Below, in pieces: positions 1 through 5,224 of a stretch of DNA of 8,157 nt. The notes beneath the pieces were generated by a model. The model was given only the letters and a program-made list of their open reading frames with translations. It did not search any database and had not been told where the DNA came from. The DNA comes from DATGYC01 sp035298385 (GTDB taxonomy: Bacteria; Bacillota; Sulfobacillia; Symbiobacteriales; Symbiobacteriaceae). Each line of letters starts with the position of its first letter. Position 1 is the stretch's first letter. The translations under genes were made by a program, and so were the position numbers. The stretch spans positions 1 to 8,157 of the forward strand of contig DATGYC010000392.1 in the NCBI GenBank assembly GCA_035298385.1. Direction: 5' to 3'.

Positions 1-97
1 GGATGGCGGCAAGGGGCTCGATGGGGTCGTCGCCAAGGGCGAGGGCTACTTCAACCCGTTCGTGGATGCGCTACAGGCCGCGTTGAAGGAGGTGTAG
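1..97 (+). CDS. kamD: Lysine 5,6-aminomutase alpha subunit, C-terminal end (partial)
   Basis: The window opens inside a gene read from base 2, with 31 codons left before a TAG stop at 95-97. The visible tail contains DGGKGLDGVV followed by a YFNPF motif and a short helix. This matches my recollection of the C-terminus of the adenosylcobalamin- and PLP-dependent D-lysine 5,6-aminomutase large subunit, and its position right in front of the beta subunit gene supports the call. The alpha subunit carries the TIM-barrel domain, where the 5'-deoxyadenosyl radical abstracts hydrogen and the epsilon-amino group moves to carbon 5 during lysine fermentation. Only three bases separate its stop from the next ATG, and its last codons contain the Shine-Dalgarno of kamE, so the two are almost certainly co-transcribed and translationally coupled. 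The identity rests mostly on context because so little of the protein is present. Confidence 0.8.
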   Translation, partial: DGGKGLDGVVAKGEGYFNPFVDALQAALKEV

Positions 98-100
98 ACG

Positions 101-841
101 ATGCTGATCAAACCTTACGGCGACACGACCAATGACGGTGCCGTTCAACTCTCCTTCACCCTGCCGGTCAAGGGGGGCGGCGTCGCCCGCGAGGCGGCCA
201 AGCGCCTCTGCGAGCAGATGAATCTAGAGAACGCCCAGATCGTCTACATGAAGGATCTGGGCGGCGGCTACACCTTCTTCAACGTCTACGCAAAGGTGAA
301 GGAGGCGATCGACATCGCCGGCATTGATGTGCCGGAGGCGAAGATCCCCACCTGGGACCGTGAGACCATCAATGAGATCGCCGCTGCCAAGCTGGGGCGC
401 CGTATCACGGTTGTGGGCGCCTGTACGGGCACGGATGCCCACACGGTAGGCCTGGATGCCATTCTGAACATGAAGGGCTTCCACGGCGACTTTGGCCTGG
501 AGCGGTACGCTGCCTACAACGTCTTCAACCTGGGCGCCCAGGTGCCTAACGAGGTCCTGATCGCCAAGGCCCGGGAAGTGAAGGCAGATGCGATCCTCGT
601 CAGCCAGATCGTCACCCAGAAGAACATCCATCTACAGAACCTGACCAGTCTGGTCGATCTGCTGGAGGCGGAGGGGATCCGTGACCAGGTCATCCTGATC
701 TGCGGTGGCCCGCGCCTGACCCACGAACTGGCGGTGGAGCTTGGCTTTGATGCCGGCTTTGGCCCTGGGACCGTCCCTTCCGAGGTCGCGGCCTACGTCC
801 TAAATGAACTGCTCCAGCGACAAGGAATTCCTGCGTTGTGA
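101..841 (+). CDS. kamE: Lysine 5,6-aminomutase beta subunit (cobalamin- and PLP-binding)
   Basis: This 246-residue protein is the small subunit of D-lysine 5,6-aminomutase, which shifts the terminal amino group of D-lysine or L-beta-lysine to the adjacent carbon using adenosylcobalamin and PLP. Residues 1 to about 100 form the N-terminal accessory domain. Residues about 101-246 are a Rossmann-like cobalamin domain. The base-off/His-on signature DxHxxG is present as D112-A-H114-T-V-G117, so H114 is the predicted lower axial cobalt ligand. K125 lies 11 residues later, the same spacing as His133 and Lys144 in the characterised clostridial enzyme, so K125 is the predicted PLP Schiff-base lysine. 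S168 and the GG at 202-203 fit the rest of the B12 fold. The start is well set: GGAGGTG at 89-95 lies six bases before the ATG. No other lysine-fermentation gene (kamA, kdd, kce) follows, so the cluster appears to end here. Confidence 0.95.
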   Translation: MLIKPYGDTTNDGAVQLSFTLPVKGGGVAREAAKRLCEQMNLENAQIVYMKDLGGGYTFFNVYAKVKEAIDIAGIDVPEAKIPTWDRETINEIAAAKLGRRITVVGACTGTDAHTVGLDAILNMKGFHGDFGLERYAAYNVFNLGAQVPNEVLIAKAREVKADAILVSQIVTQKNIHLQNLTSLVDLLEAEGIRDQVILICGGPRLTHELAVELGFDAGFGPGTVPSEVAAYVLNELLQRQGIPAL

Positions 842-872
842 TCTAGCGGGAATTTTGACAATTTTTGTAGAA

Positions 873-900
873 GATGGCACTCCGAAACGGGGGTGCCATC
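873..900 (+). terminator. Hairpin after kamE, weak terminator or attenuator
   Basis: Arms 873-883 (GATGGCACTCC) and 890-900 pair over 11 bp with one T:G wobble around a six-base loop. It lies 31 bases after the kamE stop, where a terminator would be expected. Only three T residues follow (901-903) before GG, so intrinsic termination may be inefficient. The right arm covers the possible GTG start at 893 and most of the GGGGGTG ribosome-binding candidate of the next gene, so it could also limit that gene's translation. Confidence 0.6.
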
Positions 901-1459
901 TTTGGCTTGGATCGGGAAGCGTGAGCAGATCCTGGTCGGGTTCTTGTTCGTGCTATTGCTGGTTACGGCGACCGCTGGTCGGTTAGCCGCGGCCGGAGAT
1001 GGGCAGTATTGGTTAGCCAGCCCGCCAGTGGGCATGGTATCCGTAGCTGGCGCGGTAGAACCAGAGGGCCCATCACAACCGACGGTGAATCAGGTACATG
1101 TTGCCATGCAGCGGCGTATCACGGGGTTTGAGTTGGCGACCATCCAGTCCAACTTGGAACTTGTCGGGCTACGGCAGCAACTTCTCACCCTGCGGGGGCA
1201 AGTGGGTGAGTCCAACGCCAAGTTGCGCGTGACCCAGCAGGATTTGGAATCCGCACAAGACCAGTTGATGAATGAGCGGTCTATGCGCGAGAATCTAAGC
1301 CGTGAGCTGACCCAAGCTTATCGGCATGTGCAGGTTCTAAGCGAGCAATTGCGACATACAGAGTCGCAAGTCGTGCTCCTGAAGACGCAGCTCGCCCAAC
1401 CTGCTCAGGCCGAGGCTCCACTGATCGATGCGAAACCGGGTAGTATGGGGCAACCGTAG
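893..1459 (+). CDS. Small membrane-anchored or exported coiled-coil protein, function unknown
   Basis: This ORF of up to 188 residues is not a family I recognise. Residues 9-11 (KRE) are charged and are followed by a hydrophobic segment at about 13-30 (ILVGFLFVLLLVTATAG). An AAAG stretch after it could be a signal-peptidase site, so the protein is either secreted or held by an N-terminal anchor. Residues about 40-65 look like a flexible Pro/Gly linker. Residues about 70-168 are heptad-like and rich in Leu, Gln, Glu and Arg, which predicts a long coiled coil outside the membrane. The tail is short and polar. The start is uncertain: GTG at 893 has no good Shine-Dalgarno and lies inside the hairpin arm, while TTG at 902 has GGGGGTG six bases upstream and would give 185 residues. 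A structural, divisome-like or envelope role is possible, but nothing here proves one. Confidence 0.75.
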   Translation: MPSLAWIGKREQILVGFLFVLLLVTATAGRLAAAGDGQYWLASPPVGMVSVAGAVEPEGPSQPTVNQVHVAMQRRITGFELATIQSNLELVGLRQQLLTLRGQVGESNAKLRVTQQDLESAQDQLMNERSMRENLSRELTQAYRHVQVLSEQLRHTESQVVLLKTQLAQPAQAEAPLIDAKPGSMGQP

Positions 1460-1512
1460 CAGGGGTCAACGCGTCTGCATAGCTTGAGACCGTCGCAGGG
1501 AACTGCTCGCAT

Positions 1513-1532
1513 AATCTTTACAGAATCTTTAC
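1513..1532. promoter_or_regulatory. Tandem 9-bp direct repeat, 11-bp period, PhoP/PhoB-box-like
   Basis: AATCTTTAC occurs at 1513-1521 and again at 1524-1532, a helical-turn spacing of 11 bp. Read as TTTACA-N5-TTTACC it resembles the two-half-site operators bound by OmpR/PhoB-family response regulators, for example the Bacillus PhoP box TT(A/C/T)A(C/T)A repeated every 11 bp. Only two half-sites are seen, whereas strong PhoP sites usually have more. The nearest downstream gene is the small ORF at 1591 or rpoE at 1749. No convincing sigma-A promoter accompanies it. Confidence 0.35.
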
Positions 1533-1581
1533 CCGCCAGAGACCGAACTTCTCGTCGCTAAAGTGCGTCTATACGGGTAAA
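1528..1581. repeat. Inverted repeat TTTACCCG / CGGGTAAA
   Basis: A perfect 8-bp inverted repeat at 1528-1535 and 1574-1581 is separated by 38 bases. The left arm overlaps the second copy of the AATCTTTAC direct repeat. The spacing is too long for a good terminator on the + strand and no T-tract follows. It could be a paired regulator site or a chance match. Confidence 0.3.
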
Positions 1582-1590
1582 AAAGCGGTT

Positions 1591-1749
1591 ATGCACCAAC
1601 GCACCCCAAAAAAGTCGCCGGAACCAGAAGAAACCTGTCCAATTTGGCAGGAGTCCCCCGCACTTGGTCGAATTGGCTTTTCCGGCTTTGGCTATTCTTG
1701 TGCAGATGAGTTCACATGGGGTTTACTTGCAGGAGCAACGGGAGCGTGA
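1591..1749 (+). CDS. Possible 52-residue small protein overlapping the rpoE start
   Basis: An ATG at 1591 opens 52 codons ending in TGA at 1747-1749. That stop shares its last base with the rpoE ATG (TGATG), a common arrangement for translational coupling. The N-terminal third is hydrophilic (Lys, Pro, Glu). The C-terminal half is Gly/aromatic-rich, with GFSGFGYSC in the middle and a small-residue tail (LLAGATGA), and there are two cysteines. Against it, no clear Shine-Dalgarno precedes the ATG (only GCGG), and a 1-base overlap can arise by chance. It could instead be the 5' untranslated region of rpoE. Confidence 0.25.
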   Translation: MHQRTPKKSPEPEETCPIWQESPALGRIGFSGFGYSCADEFTWGLLAGATGA

Positions 1750-2153
1750 TGAACAAAGTGGGTATTCCGCACGAGATGCGACCGGATATGGCCGTGACGG
1801 ATCTGGCCTATGCGATTCTGAAGAAGGGCGGCAAGGCCATGCACTTTAAGGACTTGATCAGCGGTGTCATGACCGTCAAGTCCTTGAACCAGGCCAACTC
1901 CGGCAAGTTGATCGCCCAGATGCACACGGAGATCAACCTGGATTCCCGCTTTGTCCACCAGGGCGGCGGTGAGTGGGGTCTCCGTGAGTGGCAGAAGGGT
2001 AAGGTCGTCCGCATTGCCACTCCCTCAGGCCGCGAGGATGAGGACGAGGAGTTCATGGACGACGATGATCGCGAGGAAGAGGCCGACGAGTCTGATGATG
2101 ACGGCTTCGAGGAAGATGAGTACGAGGAAGAGAAGGAACCGGAAGACGAGTAG
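1749..2153 (+). CDS. rpoE: DNA-directed RNA polymerase delta subunit
   Basis: This 134-residue protein has the two-part build of the delta subunit specific to Gram-positive bacteria. Residues about 10-85 form the HARE-HTH fold, with the typical pattern AYAILKKGGKAMHFKDL, a second helix pair, and a WGLREW strand near its end. Residues 96-134 are a disordered acidic tail in which 29 of 39 residues are Asp or Glu. Delta binds core RNA polymerase, displaces nucleic acid from it, speeds recycling and raises sensitivity to the initiating nucleotide. The tail is shorter than in the 173-residue Bacillus subtilis protein. ATG 1749 was chosen because GGAG ends four bases upstream. GTG 1746, with AGGAG at 1731-1735, is an alternative adding one residue. 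The in-frame ATG at 1716 would place both Shine-Dalgarno motifs inside the gene. pyrG follows, as in many Bacillota. Confidence 0.93.
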   Translation: MNKVGIPHEMRPDMAVTDLAYAILKKGGKAMHFKDLISGVMTVKSLNQANSGKLIAQMHTEINLDSRFVHQGGGEWGLREWQKGKVVRIATPSGREDEDEEFMDDDDREEEADESDDDGFEEDEYEEEKEPEDE

Positions 2154-2169
2154 GTCGACCGGGCAAGCT

Positions 2170-2205
2170 AGGATGGAGGGGGCGCCCTGCTCTCTCCGTC
2201 CTTTT
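2170..2205 (+). terminator. Rho-independent terminator of rpoE
   Basis: The stem AGGATGGAG (2170-2178) pairs with 2194-2202, with one T:G wobble. It extends through G:T and G:C pairs to a loop at 2183-2189 and is followed by TTTT and a T-rich run (CTGTTGTT). It starts 16 bases after the rpoE stop, so pyrG probably does not depend on read-through from rpoE. Confidence 0.8.
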
Positions 2206-2221
2206 CTGTTGTTCCGCCCCT

Positions 2222-2278
2222 ACGTTGGGTAACCTCCTCCGGAGCTAAATCGCAAACTCCTCGGAGGTTACCCCACGT
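2222..2278. repeat. Long imperfect inverted repeat upstream of the pyrG promoter
   Basis: GGGTAACCTCC (2227-2237) is perfectly inverted at 2263-2273. Beyond a single T/C mismatch the outer arms continue as ACGT (2222-2225) and ACGT (2275-2278). Inside, GGAG (2241-2244) pairs with CTCC (2257-2260). No T-tract follows, so it is not a standard terminator. It ends eight bases before the TTGACA of the pyrG promoter, which suits an operator, a nucleoid-protein site or a processed RNA structure. Confidence 0.6.
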
Positions 2279-2285
2279 TGTTGGC

Positions 2286-2315
2286 TTGACATGCCAAAAC
2301 GGGCATGGATAAAAT
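2286..2315 (+). promoter_or_regulatory. Sigma-A-type promoter P1 for pyrG
   Basis: A perfect TTGACA at 2286-2291 is followed, after an 18-bp spacer, by TAAAAT at 2310-2315 (5 of 6 matches to TATAAT). It lies downstream of the rpoE terminator and 60 bases before the pyrG start. The spacer holds a short GCC-AAAAC-GGGC dyad. Confidence 0.7.
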
Positions 2316-2323
2316 GGACAGGT

Positions 2324-2332
2324 TGGTATAAT
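2324..2332 (+). promoter_or_regulatory. Extended -10 promoter P2 for pyrG
   Basis: TGGTATAAT carries a consensus TATAAT (2327-2332) with the TGn extension. The -35 region at the normal distance is poor (CATGGA), which extended -10 promoters tolerate. Transcription would start near 2339, leaving a leader of about 36 nt with the Shine-Dalgarno in it. P1 and P2 overlap the same region and may both be used. Confidence 0.65.
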
Positions 2333-2374
2333 GTGCGGCTTTGGAAGGCCAGAAAACCCAGGGAGGGCACGTGG

Positions 2375-3997
2375 ATGGCCAAGTTTATCTTTATCACGGG
2401 TGGCGTTGTCTCCGGGCTAGGTAAGGGCATAACGGCGGCGTCCCTTGGCCGGCTTATCAAGAGCCGCGGCTATCGGGTCACCGCCCTTAAATTTGACCCC
2501 TACCTGAATGTGGACCCGGGCACGATGAACCCCATCCAGCATGGTGAGGTTTTCGTCACCGAGGACGGCGCTGAGTGCGATCTGGACCTGGGCCACTATG
2601 AGCGGTTTATGGACGTGAACCTTGGCCGAGGCAATAACGTCACGACCGGCAAGATCTACTCCTCGGTCATTGCCAAGGAGCGCCGCGGTGATTATCTGGG
2701 CGGCACCGTTCAGGTGATCCCCCACATCACCAACGAGATCAAGCTGAACATCACCCGGGTGGCTGATGACCACCAGGCTGACGTCGTCATGATTGAGATT
2801 GGTGGTACCGTAGGCGACATCGAGTCGCTGCCGTTCCTGGAGGCGATCCGGCAGTTCAAGCATGAGGTGCCGGGCAAGAATGACTGCCTCTTCGTCCACG
2901 TCACGCTGGTGCCGTACATCGCGGCCTCCGGTGAGATGAAGACGAAGCCGACGCAGCACTCGGTCGCCGAGCTCCGCTCGATCGGCATCCAGCCGGACGT
3001 GATCGTCTGCCGTTCGGAGCACGAGATCCCCAAGGAGCTGCGCGAGAAGATCGCCCTCTTCTGCGACGTCGATGGCGACGCGGTCATCCCGAACCAGGAT
3101 CTCGACTCCCTCTACAAGGTGCCGCTGGTGATGGAGGAGGAAGGCCTGGCCGAGTACGCCTGCCGTCACCTGGGCCTGGATGAGCAGAAGCCGGACCTGA
3201 CCGAGTGGGCAGGCCTGGTCGAGAGGGCGCTGCACCCGAAGCACAAGGTGACGATCGCCATGGTCGGCAAGTATGTCGCCCTGGAGGACGCCTACCTCTC
3301 CGTGGTCGAGTCCCTCAATCACGCCGGCATCCACAACGATGCTCGGGTGGAGATCCGTTGGGTCGACTCTGAGAAGCTGGAGAACGGCGAGGCTGCCGAG
3401 AACCTGGACAAGTACCTCTCGGACGTGGATGGCATCCTTGTGCCGGGCGGCTTCGGCTACCGTGGCATTGAGGGCAAGATCAACGGCATCCGCTACGCCC
3501 GTGAGAACAAGGTGCCGTTCTACGGCATCTGCCTAGGCATGCAGTGCGCCGTGATCGAGACGCTGCGCAACCAGTGCGGCATCCAGAAGGCGAACTCGAC
3601 CGAGTTCATCCCGGACACCCAGGAGCCGGCGATCGATATGATGGCCGCGCAGAAGGAGATTGTGAACCTTGGCGGCACGATGCGCCTGGGCGCCTTCCCC
3701 TGCCACCTCGAGCCTGGCTCGAAGGTCCACGCTGCCTATGGCGCGGAGATGATTCAGGAGCGCCACCGCCACCGCTACGAGGTGAACAACGTCTACGTCG
3801 AAAAGATGAAGGCGGCGGGCCTCAAGCCGGTTGGCCTGTGGCGTGAGGGCAACCTGGTGGAGGTCGTGGAGCTGGAGAACCACCCGTGGTTCGTCGGCGT
3901 CCAGTACCACCCGGAGTTCAAGTCCCGCCCGAACCGGCCGCATCCGCTCTTCCGTGACTTCGTGAAGGCGGCGCTGGATCGTAAGCTGGGCCGTTAG
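2375..3997 (+). CDS. pyrG: CTP synthase (glutamine hydrolysing)
   Basis: This 540-residue enzyme makes CTP from UTP, ATP and glutamine, the last step of de novo pyrimidine nucleotide synthesis in the cytoplasm. The N-terminal synthetase domain (about 1-265) shows the P-loop GGVVSGLGKG (9-18, with K18), the Mg-binding D71 in DLGHYERF, and E141 in EIGGTVGDIESLPFLEA. The C-terminal class I glutamine amidotransferase domain (about 290-535) has VPGGFGYRG, the nucleophile C386 in YGICLGMQ, and the H512/E514 pair in YHPEF, so both active sites look intact. The length is normal. ATG 2375 was chosen because GGGAGGG (2361-2367) lies seven bases upstream and the protein then begins MAKFIFITGG like its relatives. 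An in-frame ATG at 2291 overlaps the promoter. The leader is too short for the G-tract/terminator attenuator known for Bacillus pyrG. Confidence 0.98.
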   Translation: MAKFIFITGGVVSGLGKGITAASLGRLIKSRGYRVTALKFDPYLNVDPGTMNPIQHGEVFVTEDGAECDLDLGHYERFMDVNLGRGNNVTTGKIYSSVIAKERRGDYLGGTVQVIPHITNEIKLNITRVADDHQADVVMIEIGGTVGDIESLPFLEAIRQFKHEVPGKNDCLFVHVTLVPYIAASGEMKTKPTQHSVAELRSIGIQPDVIVCRSEHEIPKELREKIALFCDVDGDAVIPNQDLDSLYKVPLVMEEEGLAEYACRHLGLDEQKPDLTEWAGLVERALHPKHKVTIAMVGKYVALEDAYLSVVESLNHAGIHNDARVEIRWVDSEKLENGEAAENLDKYLSDVDGILVPGGFGYRGIEGKINGIRYARENKVPFYGICLGMQCAVIETLRNQCGIQKANSTEFIPDTQEPAIDMMAAQKEIVNLGGTMRLGAFPCHLEPGSKVHAAYGAEMIQERHRHRYEVNNVYVEKMKAAGLKPVGLWREGNLVEVVELENHPWFVGVQYHPEFKSRPNRPHPLFRDFVKAALDRKLGR

Positions 3998-4005
3998 TCG
4001 ATAAG

Positions 4006-4049
4006 GAGCCACCGAGTCTACTACGTAGTAGATGTCGGTGGCTCTTTTG
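4006..4049 (+). terminator. Rho-independent terminator of pyrG with nested perfect palindrome
   Basis: GAGCCACCGA (4006-4015) pairs perfectly with 4035-4044 and is followed by TTTTGT. The intervening bases hold a perfect palindrome, TCTACTACGTAGTAGA (4017-4032), so the whole structure can fold into an almost continuous stem with a very small apical loop. It starts eight bases after the pyrG stop. Confidence 0.9.
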
Positions 4050-4071
4050 TATCCAAGATGGAACCAGCCCC

Positions 4072-4102
4072 TTGGGGCCATTTTATGTCTCCTCCGTATA
4101 CT
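4072..4102 (+). promoter_or_regulatory. Possible promoter for the 337-residue protein gene
   Basis: TATACT at 4097-4102 is a good -10 (5 of 6), but the best -35 is TTGGGG at 4072-4077 with a long 19-bp spacer. A promoter is expected here because a strong terminator precedes and the gene starts at 4126. The GGGTATAT just after it could be an alternative -10. Confidence 0.4.
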
Positions 4103-4125
4103 GGGTATATGGGGGGAGAAGGACT

Positions 4126-5139
4126 ATGCCGGTCGTACCTGCAATGGTCGAGGGGCTGGAGCCGGACCGCCTGATCGTCCGCTGGGCGAAAGGGGCGCCC
4201 GTCCAGGACGTGGAGGGCTTTCTGACCCACCTGCTGGCGCTGGACGGCCTGGGCGAGGCCCGACTCGGGCTTCTCAGTCCGTCCCTGGACGCCGAACTGG
4301 AAGAGGGTGCGTGCAGCCTCATTCCAGGCCAAGATCTCTGGTCCATGTGCCTGGCGGAGGAGATGGCGATCCGGCTGGCACGGGCCCAGGGGGGCGAGAT
4401 TCGGGACGGGCGGGGGCGCCCCCTGGCGGCGGCCGAGACGGAGGAGTCCCAGCCCTGGCTAGCGCTGGAGGCTGTCGGACTACCTTCGCTCTTCCGGCCG
4501 CGCCCGCCCGATTCGCCCGATCTCTTTTCACACCCGTTGATTCCGCTGGACGATTGCAAGATTGCAGGGATCTCCTTCAACCAGGATCTGGATTGTGTCC
4601 TGGACCTTTACTTTGATTATGGTGCGCGGCCCTGCGCCTTCCTGACGGAGGAGGGGGAGGAGCCGGTTCTGTTATACCGCCCGATGTACCGGTATCGCCA
4701 AGCGATCCTGGGCATGGACCAGGTACTTCGCCTGACGGTCAAGGGGCCGCCAGAAAGTCGTGTCTACGGGGCACTGGATGCCACCGGCTACAAGGTGGAC
4801 GGCCAGCGCCTCGGGAAGGACGGGGTCTGGACCTTCAAGGCACAAGAGGGTGCCTTTCAACTGCGTGTACGCCTAGCTGACGCCTACCTAACGCGCTCGG
4901 TGCCCCTCTGGTACAGGACCGACCACCTCTTCCTGAGCATGCCAACGACCCGGACCTGGACGCTGGAGGAGTTGATCCCGCGCAAGGAGCAGCATTGGGA
5001 TATCGTTGATGCGGTCTGGGAGCAGGACTGGTTCGTGCCCGCCAATCCGGATGGCACACTCAACCCGTTTGGCCGCATCTACAAGGCAGAGTTGACGGTA
5101 CCACTCCTGGATATGCCGCGCCTTCGACCGAAGGAATAA
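4126..5139 (+). CDS. Uncharacterised 337-residue soluble protein
   Basis: I do not recognise this protein. It has no signal peptide or membrane segment and so is predicted to be cytoplasmic. Residues about 8-55 look like an alpha/beta segment. Residues 75-105 are a charged helix followed by an Ala/Arg/Gly-rich link, and 120-140 is Pro-rich. Residues about 145-205 contain many aromatic and acidic residues (LDLYFDYG, LLYRPMYRYRQ). Residues about 198-270 alternate in a way that suggests a beta-sandwich, and the C-terminus is rich in Trp and Pro. ATG 4126 was chosen because GGGGGGAG at 4111-4118 sits seven bases upstream. The frame is open back to 4072, but that ATG has no ribosome site and overlaps the promoter candidate. 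The pseudokinase gene begins 85 bp downstream with no terminator between, so the two are probably one transcription unit and may act together. Confidence 0.85.
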   Translation: MPVVPAMVEGLEPDRLIVRWAKGAPVQDVEGFLTHLLALDGLGEARLGLLSPSLDAELEEGACSLIPGQDLWSMCLAEEMAIRLARAQGGEIRDGRGRPLAAAETEESQPWLALEAVGLPSLFRPRPPDSPDLFSHPLIPLDDCKIAGISFNQDLDCVLDLYFDYGARPCAFLTEEGEEPVLLYRPMYRYRQAILGMDQVLRLTVKGPPESRVYGALDATGYKVDGQRLGKDGVWTFKAQEGAFQLRVRLADAYLTRSVPLWYRTDHLFLSMPTTRTWTLEELIPRKEQHWDIVDAVWEQDWFVPANPDGTLNPFGRIYKAELTVPLLDMPRLRPKE

Positions 5140-5224
5140 TGCATCTCATACCGTCTGGACCGAACTTTTCTCCCTGTCTATCCGTATTAGGGGTGAAGGG
5201 TTTATGTCAGGACGGAGGGAGAGC

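Noticed and set aside
855..860. A perfect TTGACA suggesting a promoter for the coiled-coil gene
   Set aside because: No acceptable -10 occurs 15-19 bases downstream; the expected place falls inside the hairpin stem.
2222..2278. The long dyad as a terminator of rpoE
   Set aside because: A proper stem with TTTT already exists at 2170-2205, and no T-tract follows the dyad on either useful side.
2291..2374. An in-frame ATG giving pyrG a 28-residue N-terminal extension
   Set aside because: It overlaps the TTGACA and TATAAT promoter elements, has no ribosome site, and encodes Trp/Arg/Lys-rich residues foreign to CTP synthases.
2375..2870. The 5' part of pyrG seems less strictly G/C-ending in third positions than the rest, hinting at mosaic origin
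   Set aside because: The change is gradual and judged by eye only. The protein is uniformly conserved, and early codons often differ in usage.
2417..3334. A 305-codon open frame on the minus strand within pyrG
   Set aside because: It is antisense to a well-conserved gene. Its composition (Leu/Asp/Val/His/Arg) is what the reverse of GC-rich codons produces, and no known motif is present.
4032..4616. A 194-codon + strand frame rich in Gly, Arg, Pro and Ala
   Set aside because: It overlaps the 337-residue gene in another frame, begins inside the pyrG terminator, and has shadow-frame composition.
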